Source of the DNA: Brasenia schreberi
Lineage: Eukaryota > Streptophyta > Magnoliopsida > Nymphaeales > Cabombaceae
DNA: 64,000 nt
Direction: 5' to 3'
Assembly: GCA_036023115.1 (NCBI GenBank)
Contig: JAYKKT010000059.1
Coordinates: 5,317,501 to 5,381,500 of the forward strand
Position 1 is the first letter of the stretch. Every line of letters begins with the position of its first letter. The notes beneath the pieces are model-generated. The model had not been told where the DNA came from and searched no databases. It saw only the letters and a program-made list of their open reading frames with translations. Made by a program: the position numbers and the translations under genes. This document shows positions 1 through 10,713 of this stretch, in pieces.

Positions 1-1079
1 TCTCTTAGCGATGTGCTGCGAAGCCTGAATGCATGAAAAGGGTTGAAGCGAGGTGGCGGGAAAGAGATCTCCTATCCCCATCTCTGCCCTAATCCCCGTG
101 AAAGATTTCCTTGCTTTCTCATCACTGTCTCCATTCCTGTTTCCACTCTCCAAATCCGTCCTATTCAAGATGGGTCCTTGCGGGAAGCGGGGGATCTCTT
201 CCTCCCTATGAAAACCTCATATTGAAGCTTGTACACGAGCTTTCCTCTGTTATATAACTATAAAAATTTTAACGTAGGAATGTATCATATTAAGTCATTT
301 GTGCTGATGAGTTAAGCTCACTGGTATGACTCAAATGCCGTAAAAGGTGGTCGGCTAGTATAAGTGCAACACGTTGCCTCTTTTATAGCAACAACATAAT
401 CATGTAACACTATACAAGGTGTAACATCATAAGTACATATGTCAAAATGGGTCGAACCCAGTCCGGCCCTAAAAAAAATTGGGAGTCAGACTAGAAAATC
501 TCAGTTTATATTAAAAGCAAGACCGCAACATATAATAAAAAACTTTATATACGTGTATATACATGCAATAGAAAAATATATATGTAATTAAAAAAACTAT
601 ATAATATATATACATATGTATGTATAATAAAACTATTTTATTATTTATGTATTTATATATATATATGTGTGTGTATACACATATGTCTTTTTTTATTGCA
701 AATATTTAACGGCAGATTCAGCTTTTTTATGTACGTAGAGGGAACTATAAGAAAAATTTGCCTGTCTGACACAAAAGAGCAATACCTCGCCCTGGCTAAG
801 GAGTTGACCCACAAGTTGACTTATGATGTCCGTTTTTTAAACGAGAGGCCAAAGCCAAAATCAGGTTCAAACTCATGCACTCCCCCTACAATCAAACTTG
901 CCACTATAAATAGGATTGACAGAGTTTTACTTAGATATAACCGGTTCTGGGTACCCTAAAACCTATAATCATTACCGAACCGATCTTGAACTGGTTAAGA
1001 GACGATCTCGGTTTGAGTTTGAAATCGCCAAAAACCATTAAAAGTCTATAAAAAAATTTAAAATTAAGGAAAAATATAA

Positions 1080-1270
1080 AGAAATACTGGAACCAATGGT
1101 TTGAAACCGCTAATTCATATTTTGGGTCGGTTTGGTGGACTAAAACAAAATCGGGTGGTCCTTAGTTCCGAGCTTGGTTCTGATTTCAACTGATTCTTGA
1201 CTCCGTTCCGTTTCGATTAAAACAGTCGGACCGGTTTGGAACCGACCATGTTAAGCCATACCGGTCAGCT
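1080..1270. repeat. Degenerate dispersed repeat rich in ACCGGTT words
   Basis: The stretch alternates words such as GGTTTGGAACCG and ACCGGTTTGG and ends in a form of GGTCATG. Similar wording recurs near 3120-3400, 35590-36005 and 51950-52112, so these look like copies of one old dispersed family. No termini or target duplications could be defined. Confidence 0.35.
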
Positions 1271-2435
1271 AATGGTCTCGGTGCAAATTGTCATGACTTT
1301 CACATTCCACGTTTGCATTTGGCTTGGGCCTCTATGTTGAAAAAAAAAAAGATTGCCTTGCTCCAAAAGAGTGCAGCTCATTCGCTGGGGTTTACACTCT
1401 CCAACAAAAGGTTAGGAGTTCAAGACCCGGGTGCGCACCTCGTAAAGGTCTGCCTAACTCCATTAAAAAAAAAAAGAGGAGAAAAACGATTGCCTTGGTC
1501 TACTAATTTTACACTTCACGTTAATTTCACATGAAAATGCATCCATAACAATATTAAGAAGCATGTGAAATGTGTAGGGGTAGCAATTGTAGACACAACA
1601 CAAGAAACCCAACACGATCATGACCCGAAAAGTCCAATACCATTCCACGTCCACCAAAGCGACAACTCGAGTTGTGTAAAGGTTCATTTCAACACAAAGA
1701 CAAAGAGACAACACGAAATGTGAATCTTGGAGAAGTCAAGAAAACGCAGCACGAAACGAACTAAAAGACCTGAATTTTGTCCAACCAAACCACATGACGA
1801 AAAATTGGGATGTGTTTTGCTTGACCTGTTTCTTGCACCAACATGAAATAACACAACGGGAAGACGACCCAAAACACGAAATCGACAGCCACAGTCTGGA
1901 GCACTTTAATTGTCAACAAAGAAGAGGACAGGCAGTACCCAAAGCATTAGCTCAACGGCAACGTGCCTTGGCACTGAAGCTGTTTTTTCTGTGTCAAAAT
2001 CAGGTTAACCCTAACCGACTCCTTCAGATCAGTTTGCACAATCCTAACCTAACCCACCCTACCATAACTCAAAAAACCATTTTTGTACAAACCAATTTAA
2101 AAACCACCCCCAAAAAAAGTAAGAATAACATTAAAGAAACTTTACAGGAAAAAGAGAACGGATTTGGATAAGAAGCAACTGCAATATATTAACTGAGTTA
2201 GACCGGATACGATGAGAAAACAGTGCTATACATATGTGTGTGTGTCGAGTTACTGAACCCCCATTAATGCAGGACCATTTGTATCAACTCTGACCCGTTG
2301 GATCGAAAAGGTGGATTGTCTAAATAAAAAAATTATGAAAGTTGCTTTTGTAAAAAGCAAAAAATACAAGTATATGATGTATTTTGTACTTATTGCTTTC
2401 TTGATTGGTTTGATGGATGAACTGCAACTCCCTTT

Positions 2436-2455
2436 CTTTCTCTCTCTCTCTCTCT

Positions 2456-2511
<56 letters not shown>
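2436..2511 (+). repeat. Compound microsatellite (CT)n(TA)n(TG)n
   Basis: An uninterrupted CT run passes directly into a TA run of about 18 units and then a TG run of about 8 units. It is a clear example of the CT-TA-TG order that recurs in this window. A run of nine G follows at about 2600. Confidence 0.95.
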
Positions 2512-3119
2512 AAAAAGATACCAAAATAGTTGGAGAAAGTTGGGAATTAAATAAGAGTTGGACGCAGTAGTAATTGCAATACAAGATTTAACCTCCACGG
2601 GGGGGGGGTATGAGGCAAGAACGGTGCATGTGAGAGTCTCACTTTCATATGTTATGATTTTGCTTTTTGGTGGAATGAGTGTAATTTTAGAAGAATCAAG
2701 AGTTTTCAGAAAAAGATAACTCTTGATCTGTGCATGAATGAGCAACATCAATGGTGAGTAGGATTCAATCACTCTCTACATACACACACTACACACGTAT
2801 ATATATCGGGTATGGGCCAGGATAACTTATCCCCAAACCGAACCCAAAGCATAATGTGATATTCCCTGCTCCATTTGGGTAGGGTTGGATCAGGGTTGTG
2901 CAGATTGGGTCAATAATGACATTCCTACGTGCATATTTAAGTTAAACTAGTGGTTGTTTATACTACTAGGTTTTGGTTCTTCGAGTGTGGCAAGTTGGAT
3001 GCATCTTATGCAATCCTAGAACGTGTTGAGGAACTTAATGGCGGATCTAGAATTTCCTGGAACAATCATCTCTCTAACTGGCTCCCATAGTGTATACACT
3101 GCACGTCGTTCTTGTAGGT

Positions 3120-3400
3120 GGGGGTCTACTAGGAGTGGTAAATCAGGTTGACGGGTCAGGTTACTCAGTTTCAAGTCAAAAACAGGTTGACCCTGACTCA
3201 ACCTGTTTCTTTCTTTGGGTCCATTTGAATGGTGTTTTAGGCGGTTTTGAGCCACTGGTTCTGATTTCAGTTCGAGCCATTTTTTGGAAACCGTGAATTG
3301 TAACCGAACTAGAGAGTATTCTGTTCGATTCAACCGATTCCGCAGGCAGTTTCATTTCAGTTCAAACCAACAGACCGGTTCCGAATGGGTCATGTCTTGG
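3120..3400. repeat. Degenerate dispersed repeat rich in ACCGGTTC words
   Basis: The stretch contains repeated forms of AACCGAAC, GACCGGTTCCG and GGTTTTGAGCC, and ends in GGGTCATGTCTTGG. Copies near 35970-36000 and 52090-52110 end alike. It has no coding content that I can support. Confidence 0.35.
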
Positions 3401-3690
3401 TACTTGTGCATAATATGATAGATTAATTGTCATTTGTTGACAATCACTGGCGGGAGTATTGATAGATTATTAGTATGAATTGATACATAGGACGTGTATA
3501 ACAAGTAACTTTCCGCAAGCCAACTTGATGGGAAATGAAGACAAGGCTTCGTAAGATATTTGTCACCTGCAGATATTCGCCTTCGACTCAAACAAAATCT
3601 TAGGTACTCATAATAATAGTAAAGATCTACCAATTGCTTGGCTTGACTTTCGGGTCAACTTTTTATACTCTTTTTCTCTTTCTCCATCTA

Positions 3691-3694
<4 letters not shown>

Positions 3695-3778
<84 letters not shown>
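3695..3778 (+). repeat. Compound microsatellite (CT)n(TA)n
   Basis: A CT run of about 13 units is followed directly by a TA run of about 29 units. The order matches the other compound tracts in the window. Confidence 0.95.
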
Positions 3779-3781
<3 letters not shown>

Positions 3782-3980
3782 AAAGAGAGAACAAGCTAGA
3801 ACATGCAAATTGGGTTGCTGCAAACTATTGAGAGAATGTCATAAATGTGCATGATATGCCAAACCCTGGATTGACACGATTTAGGTACAATGTCATAATA
3901 TGCTATTGGACTATATTACCGCAACTATACTTACGGGTGTTATATTTCAAAACTTGTATTCTACTTTTATCTTCACTCAC

Positions 3981-3983
<3 letters not shown>

Positions 3984-4058
<75 letters not shown>
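3984..4058 (+). repeat. (CT)n microsatellite, about 37 units
   Basis: A near-perfect CT run of about 75 bp. It ends about 250 bp before the first visible NDC80 exon, so it lies in that gene's intron. Confidence 0.95.
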
Positions 4059-4060
<2 letters not shown>

Positions 4061-4310
4061 CTCCCTCCTATACATACGTACATATATATATATGTATGTG
4101 TGTATGGCTGCATGCTTATGTGTATGAAGAAGTGCAAAGTGTACAAAAAAACTTATATGTACGCTTTGTACATATGAGTCCCTAATCTTTACATGGTCTA
4201 AAAGAAAACTATTGCTCAGACAACAGGACCAAGGCCATACTTATATGTTCTTTATTTTGAAGCTTAATTGATAGTTTTCTTATCGCTAGTTAATTTTGTT
4301 GTTTACCCAG

Positions 4311-6219
4311 GTTGAAGGTTGGCAAGGAGTTCTGTTTTAAGCTGAACGGTGAAGGATCAACACCAGTTGTAATATTGGGAATTGACTACAAAAGAATGGT
4401 CAAGCCTGTGCAACTTTCTTTTCTTGATGAGGCAAAGAAGTCGTCCAAGGAAAGCTTGGAAGATATGGTCACCCTGCAGCAAAAGCTTCATGAAATTTCT
4501 GCCCAAGTAGATGCTAAGCGGAACGACAATGCATTGCTGCTTGCAAAGATAGAGAAGGTACATTATCACTTTTTTTACGCAGCTCCACTTGCTGCTCCCA
4601 TCGTGCATGTGTGTGTGGACAATTTGATGGTATCCATGTATAAGGATTCAGCGAAAATTTTAAACCAGTGGTTAACTACAAGCATTTGGAGGCGTTGATA
4701 TTTTGGAAATGGTCTTTGGCTATGTACAAGTAGGCTCTCATGAGCTATTTTTATATTTCTTTGTTATTAATGCAAAAAATCAGATTGAAAATGTAAATAC
4801 TCCTCAGGCGGAAGCTAATCAGAGCCTATTTAAAAAGGAGATGCAAGAGTACCTTGCTCAGTGTGCAATTATATCCAAAAGATTACATCTAGATGTTGAA
4901 GAACAGCGCCAAACTGCAGTAATGCAGGAGAAAGAAGCTGAAGAGTATTTGAAGGTTCGTTCTTTGCACTTCCTGGAATCCTAGTAATGCTGTTTCTTGT
5001 GAAGCTTGAACTTTCTTGAATCTGTAAAAGAGCATGATTTTTAGTTTTCTACTTCAGTAGGCAAACAATTGAGTTGATTCTGGTTTTGATTTGAAGATAT
5101 CAACTCGTGGGGTCTGATAATGGCATGTGATTTAGCTATGCAAGTGGAAATCTGCTCCTGATGTCGTACTGAATGAACAAGCAAACATATATTTGGTAAT
5201 CACCAAATAAGCTGGTTTCTACATTAAGTCCGCTTCGTCTTGAATATCTGGGTTCACTGAAGAGCCTGGCTGTTTTAGGACGGGCCTGATCGAACAGTTA
5301 ACTTCTAAGCCTTCTACGCCTCACCTCTCTCTCCTATAAATTAGTCTGCGAGTTTGAAACCTGAGTATGCAGGATCTGGTAGGGGTGTGCCCGATCCCAG
5401 TTTATCTGTTGTAAAAGGAAACGAATAACAAAAGTGATTGGGAATTCCTTGGCTTTACTGTTGATAAGGCATAAAACAATGCTATTGGGATACACGAAGA
5501 GATGCTAAATGGAAATTGGGAGTGAATGTTAAGTAATAGTTTTAACAATTCCTGAGATGTGAAATAAGTATGAGGAGTGGTGTGCGAAATGGAAGCAAAG
5601 AAGGGTTTTGAAAAGGTGAAGCGAGTTCCCTGCAACTTTGTCTCATGGAAGTTGTCATTTATATGCATCTCTGCGTTACGTTGTTGCTAGTTCTCTCTAT
5701 CTGTGATTTTATACTGGAGATTCTCTCTCCCTCTCCCTCTCCCTCTAATTAAATTAATAAATGACACGCCTGTGTGTGCACATACTAAAGGACCCATAAA
5801 ATAAAAAGCCAGTCTCCATAATAATCCTCTTCGATGAGCAAATAAGTTTGCTTTGTTTCTATATGCAATTCTATCTTTTGTTTGCATTCATCATAGTGAT
5901 TTCTGATGGGAATTCGGCAAAGTTGCCCCCCAGTAAGGCAACCACCATATGCCTCTTCCTTTTATCTTCTTCATTTGTTTCGGTTATGGATATCCAGGCT
6001 GCAGTAGTGGAGAACGAAGAAGTGAACAGACAGTATGATGAAGAAGTTCAAGCATGTGGTCACGAGCTTCTTCAACTCGCACAGGCCCTACTAGAACGCA
6101 AAGAGCATAATAAACAGGTGTTGTCCGCCATGAAGTCTGCTGTGAATGAAACTGCCGATTGGGTTGCAGAGACTTTTAAGACTTCATGGTCCACAAGACG
6201 GGGAATTCATGCCCAGTGA
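4311..6219 (+). CDS. NDC80: Kinetochore protein NDC80 homologue, C-terminal exons (5' partial)
   Basis: NDC80 (HEC1) is the microtubule-binding subunit of the outer-kinetochore NDC80 complex; its C-terminal half is coiled coil that pairs with NUF2. Three exons join in frame: 4311-4557, 4784-4954 and 5998-6219 (stop at 6217-6219), giving about 212 residues. All borders are GT-AG. Exon 1 opens with the last base of a split codon, so a phase-2 intron precedes it. The LKVGKEF start, the LGIDYK motif and the LKPxxxSF-like stretch match plant NDC80, and the rest is charged heptad sequence ending in NETADWVAETFKTSW. Plant NDC80 is roughly 570 aa from memory, so the calponin-homology head and first coiled coil are missing and should lie left of the window. 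Exon 2 has two in-frame acceptors 24 nt apart (4784 and 4808). No frame lesion is visible. Confidence 0.82.
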
Positions 6220-6450
6220 TTCATCTAACCAATAAGGTAGCTATTTAATGTACTTTTGTCTGCGATCTGTACTTTTGTCCAAATCCGTTCCTACCTCAAC
6301 CCCTTTTGGGGATTCTCCTGCTTCTTCTGTCTGCGATCCCTGTTTCCACCCCTAAATCCGTCTCGTTCAAGGCAGGTGATCTAGTTTGTAATTGCCAACA
6401 TATTTGTCTATAGCGTATTCTATAATTAACTAAATTTTGTCATGTGATTC

Positions 6451-6453
<3 letters not shown>

Positions 6454-6538
<85 letters not shown>
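6454..6538 (-). repeat. Compound microsatellite (TA)n(GA)n
   Basis: A TA run of about 23 units is followed by a GA run of about 19 units. Read on the minus strand it is CT then TA, the usual order in this window. Confidence 0.95.
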
Positions 6539-6542
<4 letters not shown>

Positions 6543-8899
6543 TTAGTACATGCACATGTGGACATATGCTTAAACATTTTAAAAAATCTCAACCATTTAA
6601 TCTTTAAGTGAATTGTCATTTGTAGTTAGTGCTTTTATTGTACTTGCAAAAGGTATTAATGTATTTTTTTGCTTTTGAGTTTGAATTTCAACTATCGATG
6701 GATGGTTTAATAAATATGTTTATGCATGGATTGATGTGCACATGGACTATGCTCTCTCTCTCTCTCTCTCTCTAAAGCATAGTGAATCATTGTTCTTAAT
6801 TGTTTCAAACTGAAACTGATGGTGTGGTTCTCTTCAGCTTTATCACTTATAATTATTTGGTTTGAATCCTTGAAATTGAAAACCAATCGTATCAGTTGGA
6901 TTCAAGGTTGAACCTAGAACTGAACCAAACCTGGCCATGAACACTTTTAGGGATGGATGTAACCATGAACACCGCTAGTGATCGGTGCAATAGTGCCTGG
7001 ACCCATTTAACAGATCCAAAATAATGAAGGACCCATTCCTTGTAATTGCCAATGCTAAGCACAAAACCTTTGTGCGTGTGGGCAAGGCTTCTATTCTATT
7101 TTTCTGTCTTTTCTGTTGAATTGTGTTCTGGATGCTAAGCACAAAGTCTTTGTCTTAATCATCTTTTTAGTAGTTTGAATTGAACTCGGCTTCTTATTTT
7201 CCATATGCACAACGTGCGCTCTTACTCGCACCTATTATTTGCTCTACTCAATTTGGGCCACAGTTGATGCTTCGGGCCCGTGTGTAAGGATATGCAAAGG
7301 CACAAGGAACTGCGGCTCTCCTGACAAAATGCTTTTCAAGTTGAAGGTCTTAAACTTGAGATCCAAGAATCATCAAACAATCCGGAAGCAGATCCGAGCC
7401 GCGTTTGGTTCATGAAGGAAATATGAGTGTTACATTTAGCATAGCTCCTGTTAGATCGTCAAGTATGTTTGAACTTATATGTGCGTGTAATACGGTGGCG
7501 GAGGTAAGGGTGGGCCTTTAGGGGGTGTTTGATTACAAGGCTTGGGACTAGAGAATTGGAATGATGATAATTAAACGCAGGCAGGCCTCAGCACACAGTA
7601 GGACCCTGCTTTTTATCCGATTACAGGACTTGCATTGGAACTGGAACTCGAGTTCCACTTTGATAGTCCCGGCCTTGCAATCAAACACCATCATAGGGAT
7701 CATGACCTCCCAAGATTCAGAATTTTTCTTAAGAGGTGATTGGCCTTTCCGTATATCACAGGGACACGATTTTTTGGATATGTCCTATGTGAACACGCAC
7801 CATCATACTCAACAAAAGTACGCCATCAGTCAGTTTAAAATATAATAACGATACGCTCATGTCTGAAACGTCATTCACTGTACAATCGCATTATCGGCGG
7901 TCCAAAGTTGACATTATCTGTTTGAAACGACCCAGTGATTTGAATGGGAAGTGAACTGGGTCTGCAACTGGAACCGCTTAATCGAACCCCGAACCATAAC
8001 TGAACCAGAGATCCCTCTTGACTTTATTACCTTTCCTCTTCCCAGAAATGGAAACTAGAATCGAGTTTAAATGGTTTGTCTGGGTCTAATTTTGTAAATA
8101 TTATTTTAGGAAAACTTAACAAGGTTTGCGCGTTTATTAATTTGATTCTTATGGTTTAAAATCTTTACTATGGTATCCTATGGCTTTTGCATCTATTAAT
8201 TTAATAGAAACTCGTTAATGGCATCACTTGAAGATGACATGGAAGGCGGTTTTATTTGATTTAAGTGATGTGGCTAGTCATATCATTATTAAATATTAAA
8301 ATTTAATACTACTAAATTTGATATACAATAATTTGTAATATTAATGAGTATTTATTAATATTTGATGTCAACTAATATTTAAATATAATATTAAGTATAT
8401 TCTGACATGGCCAGTGACACTGATGTCAATGTATTTAAATATAATACGATTTGGATTTACTTGATAAGACCCAGTCTAATCTTTGTGGGAGCCCCAATAA
8501 AACCCGAACACGTATGTGGTACTCGGTTCACACCAATCCTTGATCCGAAGAGTCTTGATACAGGTTGGATTCAGGTCAAACCTGATTCATTGACACCCCA
8601 ACATCAGATATATGCACGAGGAGAATGAACTCAAAAAATCATTACAAAGGGAGGATTAGATTTATTTCTCTTTGTTAGGCCGAACCCAGGTATGCGCACC
8701 CAGGGTATCGAATTCACAACCTGCAAATTGTGAGTTGAGACTCCTGGCCAGGAGAGCTCTAGTGCTGAGTGCAATAAATTTATAATTTTATCAAATCATT
8801 AATATTCTTGAAATTCCATAAAACCAGGGATAGAAAATTCACAGTTATGTGATTTATTTGGTCAATATTAACCGTCATGATTCATTTTGCACAAAGAGA

Positions 8900-9000
8900 C
8901 TGTTAGCTCAACAGCAGCACTTCCCATCGTTGTAGCTGGTTAGTTGATGCTTCCCACCCTTAGAGTGCGGATCTTTTTTTCGAATCTGGTCGAGGGTTAC
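8900..9000 (+). repeat. Possible tRNA-related SINE fragment
   Basis: TTAGCTCAACAGCAG resembles a pol III A box. TTCGAATCTGGTC about 70 nt downstream resembles a B box. There is no clear tail or target duplication, so this is only a suggestion. Confidence 0.25.
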
Positions 9001-9395
9001 TTATTCGGTTTTGAAACTTCAAAACTGAACCAAATCGAACTGAAACAACCAAATTTCTTTAAATTTTAGAAGCTAACCGGAATCAAGAAGCCAAAATTAC
9101 CAAAAAGAAAAAGGTCAGTTTGGTGTTTCAGCTGTAAAGGATTTTTGCTCATCCCCTAATTGTCAAAAATTTATTTTCGATAATGGGATCCAAGAACAAA
9201 ATCCGTTGATCCAAAATTGCGTCTGCAAACCCCGATCCGAACCGACCAAATAACTCGAGTTGTAGGGACACAATCAGGTGGATCCGAACTGATAGGCCTA
9301 CGATTGTTCGCCTGTACACGTTAGCTTGCCACGTTTCTTTTCAAAATCCTGTTACCGTGTGCCAGCTTTCCATCGTCTAGACACCATGGCTTCAC

Positions 9396-9403
9396 TATAA
9401 AAA
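9396..9403 (+). promoter_or_regulatory. TATA box of the ERF gene
   Basis: TATAAAAA lies 82 bp before the chosen ATG (9478). A transcription start 25-35 bp downstream would fall near 9426-9433. That would leave the in-frame upstream ATG-like start at 9424 outside the mRNA, which supports 9478 as the true start. Confidence 0.65.
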
Positions 9404-9477
9404 GAGTCGTTCCTCAGCTCAGGATGCGTACCGTGTGTGTGTCTCTGTGTGTGTGTGTGAGAGAGAGAGAGGTAAAT

Positions 9478-10206
9478 ATGGCCAACAGGAGAGGGAAGCA
9501 ACCGGTAGAAGAGCCGTCGACATACGCCGGGAACCACCCCGGAATCGTGCAACTTGGAATTAGCAGAGAGGAAGAGTCGAGGATCATGGTAGAGGCCTTC
9601 AAGCACGTGCTCAACGGTGGCGGCAGCGACGTCCTACCTGCCGACGTGGTTTTCATCTCTCGTCCGAGGCCTCCTATGGAAACGGATACGAAGGCAGAAG
9701 AGAACAGGAGGTACCGTGGGGTGCGGCAGCGGCCGTCGGGGAAGTGGGCGGCAGAGATCCGCGACCCTCACCGTTCCGTCAGGGTGTGGCTTGGCACCTT
9801 TGAGACAGCGGAGGAAGCGGCTCGGGCTTATGATAAGGCGGCAATCGACTTTCGCGGCCCCTGCACGAAGCTCAATTTCCCAGATGAAGCCCCTCTCGAG
9901 CTCCAGACGCCAGAACCCAGCGACCAGCACAATCAAGTTTCGGTGCAATCTCGGCCAGAGCAGCTAACGAGTGATCAGAATTCGGCTTCGATGCCGAGGA
10001 GCTCCGGGCCCCCTGTGCCGGAAGCCGGTGATCAGTATGATTACATGCGTGAGATTGCCGACAAGTCCCTAGAGGGTGGCCAACTTGGCGATGCGGGGAG
10101 CTTCACTTTGGTTAAAAGACACAGTGAAGTGCGTAACGGAATCTACTGGCGGGATTTTGCCGGTGACGGCGACGAAAATTGGCCGTTTGGATCATTCTCT
10201 ACTTGA
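9478..10206 (+). CDS. AP2/ERF-domain transcription factor (ERF group X, ABR1/ERF109-like)
   Basis: A single-exon gene for 242 residues. The AP2/ERF DNA-binding domain spans about residues 79-136, with the YRG element, WAAEIRDP, the [17 protein letters not shown] core and KLNFP. Factors of this family bind GCC-box-like promoter elements in ethylene, abscisic-acid, wound and stress responses. The N-terminal [16 protein letters not shown] (residues 30-45) resembles the conserved N-terminal motif of group X (ABR1, RAP2.6, ERF109-114); this placement is from memory. Residue 87 is Ser where most ERFs have the DNA-contacting Trp of RPWGKW. The start at 9478 is preferred because the upstream in-frame stretch is microsatellite translation and the TATA box sits at 9396. 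The leader is a GT/GA dinucleotide tract. The tail past about residue 140 is polar and has no motif that I recognise. A copia LTR begins 71 bp after the stop. Confidence 0.93.
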   Translation: MANRRGKQPVEEPSTYAGNHPGIVQLGISREEESRIMVEAFKHVLNGGGSDVLPADVVFISRPRPPMETDTKAEENRRYRGVRQRPSGKWAAEIRDPHRSVRVWLGTFETAEEAARAYDKAAIDFRGPCTKLNFPDEAPLELQTPEPSDQHNQVSVQSRPEQLTSDQNSASMPRSSGPPVPEAGDQYDYMREIADKSLEGGQLGDAGSFTLVKRHSEVRNGIYWRDFAGDGDENWPFGSFST

Positions 10207-10277
10207 TAGTTGATAATTGCCATTCAGAAACGAACATTTTCCTGCATGGTTCGTTGTTCTTGATAATGAAGAAATTT

Positions 10278-10704
10278 TGTTGGAAAAACTAAGTACGATA
10301 GGTGGAAGATTTGGAAAAAATATTATGGTTCGATAGCTGCTTTGGGCTAGAGAGAAAATGCTCGTATTGCTTAAATAAATGCTTATATTCCATTGTAAAT
10401 TACTTATATACTAGACGTTTTTTTAAGTTATTAGCTACTAAAAAATTATGATTTTATTAGTTCCAAGCTTGATTACACATTTCTCTTAGGAATTTGACTA
10501 ACTTAGTTCGGAACTTATAAAACTCTATTCATTTCTAATTTTTAATTTCATACATATGTTCATATATAGGTAATTACAATGCTTAACTTCACACATATTT
10601 CTCATGTATTGGGAGACATAATATTTGATCTCTAATAATTCAACATATATTTCTTAAGTAGAGACAATTACGATAACTCAAAAATTAAGTTTATTTCTCA
10701 ACAC
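10278..10704 (-). repeat. 3' LTR of copia-A
   Basis: Begins TGTTGG and ends CAACA, so the short terminal inverted repeat is intact. It aligns over its length with 14438-14847 with many substitutions and small indels. It lies directly downstream of the ERF gene. Confidence 0.85.
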
Positions 10705-10713
10705 TCTCCTTTA
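10705..10713 (-). other. Polypurine tract of copia-A
   Basis: Read on the minus strand this is AAAGGAGAG, directly next to the 3' LTR, which is the expected position for second-strand priming. Confidence 0.7.

Larger units (their letters stand above)
1..4310. other. Repeat-rich flank, probably intron of the NDC80 gene
   Basis: No exon could be supported here. The first recognisable NDC80 exon starts at 4311 behind a normal acceptor, so this stretch is probably part of a long intron whose 5' exons lie beyond the left edge. It holds AT-rich sequence, degenerate dispersed repeats rich in ACCGGTTC-like words (about 1080-1270 and 3120-3400), and three long microsatellites. An open frame at 669-959 has no recognisable product. 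A segment near 60-175 resembles one near 6300-6370, which suggests a dispersed repeat. Confidence 0.5.
6220..9395. other. Intergenic region between NDC80 and the ERF gene
   Basis: No gene is supported. It contains microsatellites at 6454-6538 and 6752-6773, AT-rich sequence at 8100-8420, degenerate repeat words near 6890-6960 and 7930-8010, and a possible tRNA-like SINE near 8905-8995. The short open frames at 7561-7845 and 8407-8628 show no recognisable domain. Confidence 0.6.

Noticed and set aside
669..959. Open frame with a KEQYLALAKELTHKL stretch, considered as an upstream NDC80 exon.
   Set aside because: It does not resemble the NDC80 region expected before LKVGKEF, and no good acceptor and donor pair frames it.
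2320..2772. 150-codon minus-strand open frame.
   Set aside because: Much of it is translation of the compound microsatellite at 2436-2511 ([17 protein letters not shown]).
3847..4185. Plus-strand open frames with long SLSLSL runs.
   Set aside because: They are translation of the CT microsatellite, not a gene.
9424..9477. In-frame upstream start of the ERF gene giving MRTVCVSL.
   Set aside because: The added residues come from the GT/GA tract, and the position lies at or before the transcription start expected from the TATA box at 9396.
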